A model generated the notes under the pieces. It was given only the letters and a program-made list of their open reading frames with translations, had not been told where the DNA came from and did no database searches. A program made the position numbers and the translations under genes. From Bacillota bacterium (lineage in GTDB: Bacteria > Bacillota > Bacilli > Alicyclobacillales > SLC66), in assembly GCA_021828865.1 (NCBI GenBank), contig JAJZCW010000013.1, forward strand, positions 29,505 to 93,504: a DNA stretch of 64,000 nucleotides, given 5' to 3'. Below, piece by piece: positions 16,453 to 24,013 of the stretch (positions are counted from its first letter, which is position 1; each line of letters opens with the position of its first letter).

Positions 16453-17691
16453 ATGAAAAAAATTGTTATTGGATACATATCCGCTATTCTTGCAGGAACG
16501 CTGATCAGCAATGGTACAGTGTTTGCTACAACCCAACATGTAATAGCTATAGAGAAAAGCTCTAGTTACTACTTAAACGGTCAGCTAGTTGATCGTTCCC
16601 CCTATTTACTTTATCGCGGGGAATCATATATTCAATTAAATACAATAGTTAACGTATTACAACAAGCAGGACTTTTTGTAAATGGAACAAGTAAAGAGTT
16701 AGACATTTCCATTTTAAGTATAAGTACACCTAATCCAAAGAAATTAAATGGAAAATCAATTACTTCATTGTCTACCCACGTTAAAGTAACTAAAAGTGTA
16801 ATTAAAGTATGGATTGATGGCGGTTTTAACGGGCAAATATCGACTTTATTGTATAAAGGGTTGACTTACCTTAAATTACAGCCATTTCGTAATGAGCTAT
16901 ATCATTCGGGGATCAAAACCCAGTGGGATGGGAATGCGCTTAAATATATTTTTAAAGTAAGCAATACAAGTAATAATACAAGTAATAATACAAGTAATAA
17001 TACAAGTAATAATACAAGTAATAATACAAGTAATAATACAAGTAATAATACAAGTAATAATACAAGTAATAATACAAATTCATTAAATTCATTGGCTCAT
17101 CTACAATTTATGCAAAATGTGAATCAAGCTGATCAAGTGATAAAATACGCTATTGAAGTGCTTGCAAACAAAAATGGTAATACAGTCCTTGATATGATTG
17201 AAAATGAAAATACTCAACTTAATAGTTTATACAGTCAAGTTATCGGTTGGGAAACAAATACACCAGAAGATATACGAGTTCAGTATGATATAGAGGGGAT
17301 TATAACCATCCTGACTGCGATAACCCAAAACGATACAACTACGATGCAAAACGCTAATACTAATACGATGGTGTTCTATTTACCATTAAGTTCATTGAAT
17401 AGTTTAGATAATGAAATATTTGATCTTCAATCAGATGTTCAGGCAGACAATATGGGGAAAAGTAGCGTTGGATTTACACTATACAATTTTGAACGAATTG
17501 ATTCTTCATATACTTTTGACCAAGTTAATAATATATTTGGTTTCGATGGCACTTTAACATCCGAATCTGGACAAGGAACAAATTACGATTTACAAACCTA
17601 CACATGGGAAAATTCGAGCGGCACAAAAATGGTTACAGTAATGTTTGAAAATGGATTTGAAACGGCAAAAGATGAAGTTGGGTTGAACTGA
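16453..17691 (+). CDS. Secreted protein: stalk-like domain, NTSN repeat linker, BLIP/DUF3862-like C-terminus
   Basis: ATG 16453 follows AGGAGG. A signal peptide (MKKIVIGYISAILAGTL, then TVFA) leads to ~120 residues resembling the copper amine oxidase N-terminal/'stalk' domain (YLNGQLVDRSPYLLYRGESY; LYKGLTYLKL). Then nine perfect NTSN repeats form a linker, followed by a helical segment and a C-terminal module with YTWENSSGTKMVTVMFENG and DEVGLN, the BLIP/DUF3862 pattern. The same C-terminal module recurs in the broken gene at 18242-18931. Role unknown; surface-exposed or secreted. It is part of the run of genes downstream of 15971. Confidence 0.75.
   Translation: MKKIVIGYISAILAGTLISNGTVFATTQHVIAIEKSSSYYLNGQLVDRSPYLLYRGESYIQLNTIVNVLQQAGLFVNGTSKELDISILSISTPNPKKLNGKSITSLSTHVKVTKSVIKVWIDGGFNGQISTLLYKGLTYLKLQPFRNELYHSGIKTQWDGNALKYIFKVSNTSNNTSNNTSNNTSNNTSNNTSNNTSNNTSNNTSNNTNSLNSLAHLQFMQNVNQADQVIKYAIEVLANKNGNTVLDMIENENTQLNSLYSQVIGWETNTPEDIRVQYDIEGIITILTAITQNDTTTMQNANTNTMVFYLPLSSLNSLDNEIFDLQSDVQADNMGKSSVGFTLYNFERIDSSYTFDQVNNIFGFDGTLTSESGQGTNYDLQTYTWENSSGTKMVTVMFENGFETAKDEVGLN
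16963..17082 (+). repeat. 12-bp tandem repeat coding NTSN
   Basis: Nine exact copies of AATACAAGTAAT (16963-17070) and a degenerate tenth. Coding, in frame, and of the kind that expands or contracts by slippage, changing the linker length. Confidence 0.95.
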
Positions 17692-17720
17692 AGATGAAAA
17701 AATAAGAGGTGTTGATAAAG

Positions 17721-18245
17721 GTGAAAATACTGAATAAATCATTTTTAAGAGTTACTGCAACTGTAATGATAGGGAGTTTGCTGTATGGTCAGTTTGCATA
17801 CGCACAAACACAACGGGAATATGACGATTCACAGTTATTGCAACAAAATATGGACGCTATTACGCAAATGGCACAAATGGAAACACAACAACAGAAGTTT
17901 TTTAATTACGCTTTGTTAGGTGAAATTCCACTAACAGGGACACCCAGTTATGTTGCGATTACTGAACAAGAAATTAAGATTTTAGGGAAAGTAAATACGT
18001 TAATGCACTTGAAGTTTAAGCAGTTTCATGGCACTAGATATCCAGAAGCAAGAAATTTGTTTAATAATTTGTATCAGCAACTTGCGTGGGACACAAAAGG
18101 GTTTAAAGCGAATGTAAACGAAGCTAGAGCAGGTAATTTAATTGGGCGTCAATTTTCACTTGACATGTTAAAAGTAAATCAATTGTTACAGAAAGATCAA
18201 TTATTTGCAAAAGCAATAGAAAAATATGCTTTTGCAGTGAATTGA
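17721..18245 (+). CDS. Secreted hypothetical protein
   Basis: About 174 residues. GTG 17721 opens a typical signal peptide (basic KILNKSFLR, hydrophobic VTATVMIGSLLYG, cleavage near AYAQ); AGAGG lies 11 bases before it. The mature part is helical and Gln-rich at first (MAQMETQQQKFFNYALLG). I do not recognise a family. It follows the stalk-domain gene within 30 bases and overlaps the next, broken reading frame by four bases (TTGA), so the three were an operon. Confidence 0.6.
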   Translation: MKILNKSFLRVTATVMIGSLLYGQFAYAQTQREYDDSQLLQQNMDAITQMAQMETQQQKFFNYALLGEIPLTGTPSYVAITEQEIKILGKVNTLMHLKFKQFHGTRYPEARNLFNNLYQQLAWDTKGFKANVNEARAGNLIGRQFSLDMLKVNQLLQKDQLFAKAIEKYAFAVN

Positions 18246-18931
18246 AAAATAATTTTGAGAATAAAAAAATTGATGTACATTGTACTGAAGTTTCAACTCA
18301 ACTTTCTCAGAGCGAAAACCTAATTGAAGGCTTGAATTATCAAGAATTTTTGCAGAATGTCGATGGAATCTATTCTGTAATATCAAATATTATAGATGAA
18401 TTATGAAATAAAAATAATTCTACAAACCTTAATACAATTCAAAATGCTAACTCGCAACTCAATAACTTAGTAAGCAATGTTATCAATTTGAATCCAGTAA
18501 ATTCACAAGATTCACTTGTTCAGTATGATTTAACCTCCTTATTAGTAGTTTTAATTTCAATTACACAAAGTGATGAAACAGATATGCAACAAAATAATAC
18601 CAATACTTTGGCTAATTACATACCATTTAAATATACAGGAGATATAACTAACTACATTTCTTATTTACAAATAGATCTGCAAGCAGATAAAACAGGTATA
18701 AGTAATATAGGATTAACATTAGCCAATTTTGATCGGATAGATTCTACCTATAGCATTGATGAAGTCAATATTATTATTGGAATCGAGGGAACATTAAGTT
18801 CAGAATCTGGGCAGGGTACAAACTATGATTTACAAACTTATACATGGGAAAATTCGAGTGGATCAAAAATCGTAAGTATTATGTTTGAAAATGGGTATGA
18901 AACTGCAAAAGATGAAGTTGGACTTAATTAA
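18242..18931 (+). pseudogene. Broken paralogue of the BLIP/DUF3862-like gene (in-frame TGA)
   Basis: From TTG 18242 one frame runs to 18931 but is interrupted by TGA at 18404-18406. Both sides align with the C-terminal half of the 16453-17691 protein: NYQEFLQNVDGIYSVI before the stop against the LQFMQNVNQADQVI region, and SESGQGTNYDLQTYTWENSSG after it, nearly identical. It lacks signal peptide and stalk domain. Either a pseudogene or, less likely, stop-codon readthrough; an internal start could still yield the last ~147 residues. Confidence 0.7.
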
Positions 18932-18970
18932 ATGTTACAAATATCCTCGATGAAATTAGGTGGTGAATTT

Positions 18971-19990
18971 TTGGATAAATATATATTAGCCAAAACAGTC
19001 CATAATCAAATCATGGCGTTTCTGAATGAAAAAGAACTAGATAGCAAACAAACGAGAACCTCTTATGAATCCGACATTCGTTTATTTTTTCAAATTATGC
19101 TAGATAAGCAAATCGAAGAACTCGTTCCTGCTGATTTGGTATTTGAAAACAGTCATATCCTTGAGTACAAATTAGAACTAGCCAGACATTATGCAGCCAA
19201 CAGTGTAAATCGTAAAATTGCGTCTGTTCGTTCACTTATGAAATACCTTGCAAAAGATTATCCTGAAATTCGTTACGATGTATTTGAACAAAAACGCATG
19301 AAAGGTGAAACAAATCATTACGGCATTTTGACTTGGGATGAAGTAGCGCAAATGATTGAATTGGTGAAGGCACACAATAACGGAATGCAAAAAAGTTTAG
19401 CAATTGAATTAGCTGCTAGAACCGCTTTTCGGATTGATGCATTGGTCAATTTGAAATGGGAAAATTTTGAGAAACAAAACGATGAATTTGTAATCGTTAG
19501 AGTTTATGACAAAGGGAAATCGCTAGATGAAAAACCAATTCCCATGCGCTTGTATGAGGATTTACTTGCGAATAAGACAGATAACATAAGGGTTTTTACG
19601 CTAACTGTAATGACATTTCAACGTGCCATTACTCAGTTAGTAAAGGAAATGGGGATTAATCCAGCTAGACACATTACGTTTCACAGTATTAAGAAAATGG
19701 GGATTAATTTTGCACTAGAACAAACAGGCGATATTACAATTGCCGCAAAGCATGGTAATCACAAAAACATTCAGACCACGTATGCTAGCATAAGACTTGA
19801 AGTGCCACCTATTCAAAAATTCACTATTAATTATAAAGATATGCCGGGTTATACGATGGGTACTTCAATAGAGTTTGAAATCTTGTATCAGCTTTCATGG
19901 GATCAACTGATTGAAATAATCAAAGATACAGATGATTGTATTAAATATCAACTAATTAAACTTGCTAAATCAAAATTTGGAGTTTCATAA
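18971..19990 (+). CDS. Tyrosine recombinase 2 (HxxK variant)
   Basis: About 340 residues. N-terminal SAM-like core-binding domain (SYESDIRLFFQIM). The catalytic domain has Arg in ARTAFRIDALVNLKW, but the box II motif reads ITFHSIKKMG, giving His-x-x-Lys instead of HxxR; then AKHGNHKNIQTTYASI supplies His and the likely nucleophile Tyr. TTG 18971 has AGGTGG at seven bases; ATG 18932 abuts the previous stop with no ribosome site. A ~75-residue C-terminal extension follows the Tyr. Could be a second integrase, a resolvase or an inversion enzyme. Confidence 0.85.
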   Translation: MDKYILAKTVHNQIMAFLNEKELDSKQTRTSYESDIRLFFQIMLDKQIEELVPADLVFENSHILEYKLELARHYAANSVNRKIASVRSLMKYLAKDYPEIRYDVFEQKRMKGETNHYGILTWDEVAQMIELVKAHNNGMQKSLAIELAARTAFRIDALVNLKWENFEKQNDEFVIVRVYDKGKSLDEKPIPMRLYEDLLANKTDNIRVFTLTVMTFQRAITQLVKEMGINPARHITFHSIKKMGINFALEQTGDITIAAKHGNHKNIQTTYASIRLEVPPIQKFTINYKDMPGYTMGTSIEFEILYQLSWDQLIEIIKDTDDCIKYQLIKLAKSKFGVS

Positions 19991-20037
19991 ATCTAAATAG
20001 ACACTAAAAAGGAATATCCGAGACAAACAAAATGTTA

Positions 20038-20106
20038 TTGACAAATAAAAAATATAATATATAATTAAAATTTTGTATTGACAAATTTTCTGTTTTATGC
20101 TATACT
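20038..20106 (+). promoter_or_regulatory. Tandem strong sigma-A promoters
   Basis: P1: TTGACA (20038-20043), 16 bases, TATAAT (20060-20065). P2: TTGACA (20078-20083), 17 bases, extended -10 TGCTATACT (TATACT 20101-20106). Both are near-consensus, stronger than any other promoter in the window, and drive rightwards into a ~320-base leader before the next recognisable start. Confidence 0.85.
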
Positions 20107-20127
20107 ATATTGTAATAATGAAATATA

Positions 20128-20150
20128 GAGTTGCATCATTGATGCAACTC
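20128..20150 (+). ncRNA. 5' leader hairpin (possible regulatory RNA)
   Basis: A perfect nine-base-pair stem, GAGTTGCAT / ATGCAACTC, with loop CATTG begins about 15 bases after the expected P2 start. No T run follows, so it is not a standard terminator. It could be a stabilising 5' hairpin, an attenuator part or a copy-control RNA. The leader then runs uncoded to 20428. Confidence 0.45.
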
Positions 20151-20321
20151 CTACATATCATATAAAATTCAAATTTTATATAATCACAAACTCGTATATC
20201 GTACATATTTTATGGAATAAAAAATTCGAAAGGCAGCAGCTTATTACATATTTAAAACGAAGAGAATTTTGTTTTCCATATGGCCAGAACAATGGCTTGA
20301 TTTTTTGGTTTTAAAATTGAA

Positions 20322-20400
20322 TTTGCGGTCAACAAAATCAGCATATACAGGCGTTGATATAAGTCATGTCCTGAAGTTGCTTAGAATTTTTGACCGCAAA
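20322..20400. repeat. 11-bp inverted repeat TTTGCGGTCAA / TTGACCGCAAA
   Basis: Perfect arms at 20322-20332 and 20390-20400, 57 bases apart, inside the leader. TTTGACCGCTAA recurs at 20899-20910 and TTGACCGCTTT at 22825. A repeated CG-containing word in such AT-rich DNA suggests a protein-binding site (iteron-like or operator). Confidence 0.5.
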
Positions 20401-20427
20401 AATAGATCTATGAAAGGAGAGTTAAGC

Positions 20428-20607
20428 ATGGAATTTACATTATTTGATCAATATTTATTGTTGCGAAAGAAAAAGGGCATCAAACTAAAGGACATAGCTG
20501 AATACATGAATGTGTCTATTTCTTTATTGTCGTTGTATGAAAATGAATGGATTAATTTAAGTTACGACAAAGTGAAAAAGTATCGCAAATACATTGATCG
20601 TCACTAA
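20428..20607 (+). CDS. Small HTH DNA-binding protein
   Basis: Fifty-nine residues from ATG 20428, which has AAAGGAGA eight bases upstream. The centre reads RKKKGIKLKDIAEYMN then ISLLSLYENEWINL, the pattern of an XRE/HTH_3 helix-turn-helix lacking the usual C-terminal part. The frame extends upstream to 20269 but that stretch contains the inverted repeat and no ribosome site. Likely a regulator of the replication genes that follow. Confidence 0.65.
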   Translation: MEFTLFDQYLLLRKKKGIKLKDIAEYMNVSISLLSLYENEWINLSYDKVKKYRKYIDRH

Positions 20608-20694
20608 ATGTGAAACCTGGAAGGGTGGTGGAGCAAGTGTAAATATATAAAGTTAATTCACTAAGTGAAAAATAATAAACGGGAGGTATGGCGA

Positions 20695-20871
20695 TTGGCT
20701 CATTATTTCTATTGTTACGATATTAGACTAAAAAATTATTTGCAAAAAAATGGGCAAAGATACATTTGTCACGGGTTAAATGTTCATTCATTAAATCATT
20801 TTTATCAATATCTAATCACTGATGATTTGAAATATCTAATCTACATTTATCGATCATATAAATCCGCATAA
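20695..20871 (+). CDS. Small protein resembling DUF5659
   Basis: Fifty-eight residues from TTG 20695, which has GGGAGG eight bases upstream. The pattern HYFYCYDIRLKNYLQKNG then HFYQYLITDDLKYLIYIY resembles DUF5659-type proteins (Y-x-x-YD...L...G, then F-F/Y...L..L...Y), which occur next to plasmid and phage replication genes. Family call is tentative. Confidence 0.5.
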   Translation: MAHYFYCYDIRLKNYLQKNGQRYICHGLNVHSLNHFYQYLITDDLKYLIYIYRSYKSA

Positions 20872-21001
20872 AAAATAATGTACAGAATTGCACAGGAATT
20901 TGACCGCTAAGATACTTTAATTATTATATTTTTAATAAAAAATAAATTACTAACAATGGTGGTGTGTGTCGCTAGGTTAGGTTCTTAAGGTGGAATGCTT
21001 A

Positions 21002-22375
21002 TTGAAAAAAGAGATTGAAGATCAAATAATCAGGAAATTTAATGAGTTAATAATAGGTTCAAGAAATAGATTTATTGAACAGATTAGTGATACGGGATAT
21101 ATAGAGCGTAAAAATAAGCTTATTGATACGATAGTGCGTGATCATATAAATGGTAAAAGAACAATTGGCTGTTTTTATTGCAATGGTGGAACAAAATTTA
21201 TGGTCTTTGATATTGATGAAGTCGATGATGTACGAGCACCAGCAATAATTACAATATTGAAAAGGTTAGGGATTAAAGATTATGATATACACCTTGAATC
21301 TAGTGGTAACAAAGGGTTTCATATCTGGCTATTTTTTGATCAGACATTACCTATTAAGAAAATTGTGGACTTTGGACACTGGGTAATAAGCCAGCTTGGC
21401 GAATATGCTAGTAAGATAGAACTAAGGCCAGAAAGTATAAAGGGTAAGGGAATAAAATTACCGTTAGGTATACATAAAAAAACCAAAAAGAAAACAGTGT
21501 TTCTTAATCATAATCGTACTAAAATCAGGGATCAAACCAAGTACTTCTTGAATATTAAACCAATGCCAAAAGATGATTTTATGAAATTAATTGATGTTGC
21601 TTTAACATACAAGGACGTTAGAACGCTTGAACGATTGCCACCAGAGAGTACATCAAAGCGATTAACAAATGCTAATGAGGAATTAAAGGACATAAAAATT
21701 CCAATCAATCAAAAATCATCAATAAAGAAATTAGCAATGCGACTAATTACTGAAGGGATCAGTCAAAAGGACATTAACGAAGGAAATGGCCGACATTCAT
21801 TGCAATTTTATGTTGCATTGCATTACAAAGATGAAGGATACAGCAAAGATGAGGTTATTCAATTAGTTACTGATTGGGCGCTCATACAAAAGCAAAATGG
21901 TATGGCTGAAAGTTCAGAAGATCATATTAAACGCGATGTTTATAAAGATGTAACGCACATATTCAAATATGATAAAGGTATTTATGATTCGAGAGGTAGG
22001 CCATTTGAACTATATGAAAGTGATGTTTTGTATGCTTCGCAATTTAAGAATGCAAGTGCAAGAAAAATAATGTTGGCATTATTGATATGGGGCAGGATAT
22101 ATCATAAAAATGGTGTTTTCTTTATAGACATGAGAACTCTAGAGGAAATTAGTGGAATAACTAAGAAAACTATATGTAAATATATATATGCGTTTGATAA
22201 AGATGGTGCGATTACAATACTCGAAAAGGGTTCATATGGACAACATAAATCCAACGAATATTATATAAGTCAGTTAGTTATTCAAGATAACAAAATTAAT
22301 GGAGTTGAAGTAGCTTCAATAAATGATGTGTTTCAGTACACTTATAAACTGGTTGAGCATAAAAGAGCCGTTTAG
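21002..22375 (+). CDS. Replication protein: archaeo-eukaryotic-type primase with PriCT and winged-helix regions
   Basis: About 457 residues. Residues ~40-190 fit an AEP primase-polymerase: the catalytic acids in MVFDIDEVDD, the SSGNKGFHIWLFF motif with the conserved His, and ELRPESIKGKGIKLPLGIH. Residues ~240-310 resemble a primase C-terminal helical module (EGNGRHSLQFYVALHY), and the last ~120 a winged helix (RTLEEISGITKKTICKYIYAFDKDG). This combination is known in Rep proteins of plasmids and integrated elements and in TOTE-type systems; no helicase gene is adjacent. TTG 21002 has AAGGTGG eight bases upstream; GTG 20990 is the alternative. Confidence 0.8.
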   Translation: MKKEIEDQIIRKFNELIIGSRNRFIEQISDTGYIERKNKLIDTIVRDHINGKRTIGCFYCNGGTKFMVFDIDEVDDVRAPAIITILKRLGIKDYDIHLESSGNKGFHIWLFFDQTLPIKKIVDFGHWVISQLGEYASKIELRPESIKGKGIKLPLGIHKKTKKKTVFLNHNRTKIRDQTKYFLNIKPMPKDDFMKLIDVALTYKDVRTLERLPPESTSKRLTNANEELKDIKIPINQKSSIKKLAMRLITEGISQKDINEGNGRHSLQFYVALHYKDEGYSKDEVIQLVTDWALIQKQNGMAESSEDHIKRDVYKDVTHIFKYDKGIYDSRGRPFELYESDVLYASQFKNASARKIMLALLIWGRIYHKNGVFFIDMRTLEEISGITKKTICKYIYAFDKDGAITILEKGSYGQHKSNEYYISQLVIQDNKINGVEVASINDVFQYTYKLVEHKRAV

Positions 22376-22386
22376 CGGTAGAGTGT

Positions 22387-22463
22387 GGGTGGTGCCTTTT
22401 GGTCGGTCGCTTACTGGTTTGGGGTTGGGAGCATAGTTGCGTAGAGGCCAGTAAGCGCCACCC
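22387..22463 (+). other. GC-rich interrupted stem-loop after the primase gene (candidate replication origin)
   Basis: CGCTTACTGG (22408-22417) pairs exactly with CCAGTAAGCG (22448-22457); immediately outside, GGGTGG (22387-22392) pairs with CCACCC (22458-22463), leaving a 15-base bulge on the left side. The sequence is strikingly GC-rich within AT-rich DNA and lies just after the primase stop. It has no T run. An origin, a primase recognition site or a structured RNA are all possible. Confidence 0.5.
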
Positions 22464-22594
22464 CGTCCCTATATAAGTAGTATTGTGTAGTAATTTTTTA
22501 TTACTTTAATGCACTAAAGCGAAACGATATTTGGTCGTAATTCTATATCAGAAATAGTAAAAAAATTGAAACTGCCATCAAAATAACATAATAA

Positions 22595-22738
22595 AAATCA
22601 TACATTTACGAGAACGCAAAATTGTGTTTGCGAAGAAAGACATTGAAAAATAAGGCATTTCGGTAAATGAAATGTTACAAATTTTACGATGATAGTGAAA
22701 AACCATTGAAAAACCAATGCGTTTACGGGAACCCAAAT
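22595..22738 (+). repeat. Pair of imperfect TTTACGNGAAC repeats in the 440-bp intergenic region
   Basis: TTTACGAGAACGCAAAA near 22605 and TTTACGGGAACCCAAAT near 22722 are related direct repeats about 117 bases apart. The rest of 22464-22770 is AT-rich and holds no gene. They may be recombinase or replication-protein sites. Confidence 0.3.
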
Positions 22739-22770
22739 TTAAGTTGTTGGAAAATACTTTATATATTTTT

Positions 22771-22804
22771 AGGGCTAATGGTTGATTAGCCCTGTTTTTT
22801 CTTT
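22771..22804 (+). terminator. Terminator of the primase transcript
   Basis: AGGGCTAAT / ATTAGCCCT with a five-base loop, then a T-rich run. The convergent recombinase 3 gene stops about ten bases further on. Confidence 0.85.
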
Positions 22805-22814
22805 TTGGGGTTCA

Positions 22815-23699
22815 TCAAAGCATATTGACCGCTTTTCTTAATTCCTCTGCACTAGGTTCAACGTATATCATTGTTGTGCGAATATCTGAATGACCGCACA
22901 ACTTTGCAATTTCTTGTAATCGAATGTTTTGGTTCGCAAGTGATTTAGCAAACGTGTGACGCAAACTATGGCTAGAATGTCCGTGAATGTTTGTCATTTT
23001 GAAACGATAGCGTACAAGTGCATCAATACCCTGTCTTGTCAATTGTGAAGCACGTTCACTGACAAACAAATATTCGCTACTATCTGCAGTTTTGTATCTG
23101 CTGCGTACTGTGATCCATTCTTTAATCGCGCCATAAAGTTTATCGTTAATCGGTACAGTGCGGTCTTTATCGCCTTTTCCAGCTTTGACGTAAATGGATT
23201 GATTTTTTTTGTTTGAACCGAAAATGTCTACAATGCGTAAATTGCTTACTTCACTTACTCGTAGTCCGGCAAAAAGCATGAGATAAATCACCGTGCGGTC
23301 ACGAATTCCACTAGGATTATTCAATGACTCTAAAGAATATTGAAGCACTTCAGATTCTTGAGGTGTAAGCCATTTGACTTCTGTGTTATTGACCGTAGAA
23401 CGCTTTATTTTGAAGTTAGAAGCGATATTGCTAGTTACATGGCCGTTTCTATTAGCCCAGTCGTAAAACTGCTTTAATACGACAATAGAACGGTTAACGG
23501 TTGACGGTTTGACAGGCTTTTCTTTATCAGTAGTCATCCAATGACGATATTCAACGATGTTATTTATAGTGGCATTAGTAATAGAAATATGTCGGTCGCT
23601 AAGATAATTTTCCCAAGCGATAAGATCAAGTCGATAACTAATTAGTGTGTTCGGTTGCTTTTCTTTTTGGCTTTCTAAAAAATGATCAATCAGATTCAT
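22815..23699 (-). CDS. Tyrosine recombinase 3 (XerC/D-like)
   Basis: A 294-residue XerC/XerD-like recombinase, normal length. Catalytic set: FAGLRVSEVSNL (Arg), KAGKGDKDRTVPI (Lys in the beta hairpin), HSLRHTFAKSL (HxxR), LCGHSDIRTTMIYVEP (His and Tyr). It reads opposite to most of the element. A role in resolving multimers or in excision is likely. The start ATG at 23699 has a weak, GGGGTGAGCC ribosome site; its promoter region carries repeated TTATGTAT words. Confidence 0.93.
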   Translation of the reverse strand: MNLIDHFLESQKEKQPNTLISYRLDLIAWENYLSDRHISITNATINNIVEYRHWMTTDKEKPVKPSTVNRSIVVLKQFYDWANRNGHVTSNIASNFKIKRSTVNNTEVKWLTPQESEVLQYSLESLNNPSGIRDRTVIYLMLFAGLRVSEVSNLRIVDIFGSNKKNQSIYVKAGKGDKDRTVPINDKLYGAIKEWITVRSRYKTADSSEYLFVSERASQLTRQGIDALVRYRFKMTNIHGHSSHSLRHTFAKSLANQNIRLQEIAKLCGHSDIRTTMIYVEPSAEELRKAVNML

Positions 23700-23719
23700 T
23701 GTGGCTCACCCCTTTTGTG

Positions 23720-23813
23720 TTATGTATCGAATAAAAGGTCATGTTATTGTGTGTTATGTATTAAGTATAGCGTATTTTTTCTTTTTATTCAATACATAAT
23801 ACAACATATGTAT
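23720..23813. promoter_or_regulatory. Cluster of TTATGTAT words upstream of recombinase 3
   Basis: TTATGTAT at 23720-23727 and 23754-23761, its complement ATACATAA at 23792-23799, and ATATGTAT at 23806-23813. The second and third copies form an inverted repeat. Such spacing suggests an operator controlling recombinase 3 and perhaps the divergent cargo gene. Confidence 0.45.
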
Positions 23814-24013
23814 TGAGTCTTGTATACGAAAATGATGTATAAATACCAAAAAAAAGATATAATTTAGAAGTGTTTGAATAGCAATAAAATCAACAATTAA
23901 TCGGGGGGATATAAAAACTTTTTTATAAAAACATTTTTGCGAAATTAATACAGCAGATAAACTCAGATAGGCATTTAGTAAGTCACGATTCCAGTTGACT
24001 AGGAGGAGGTTTT

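Noticed and set aside
16963..17082. Possible CRISPR or minisatellite array
   Set aside because: The unit is 12 bases with no unique spacers and is in frame inside a coding sequence, so it is a protein repeat. No CRISPR array was seen anywhere in the window.
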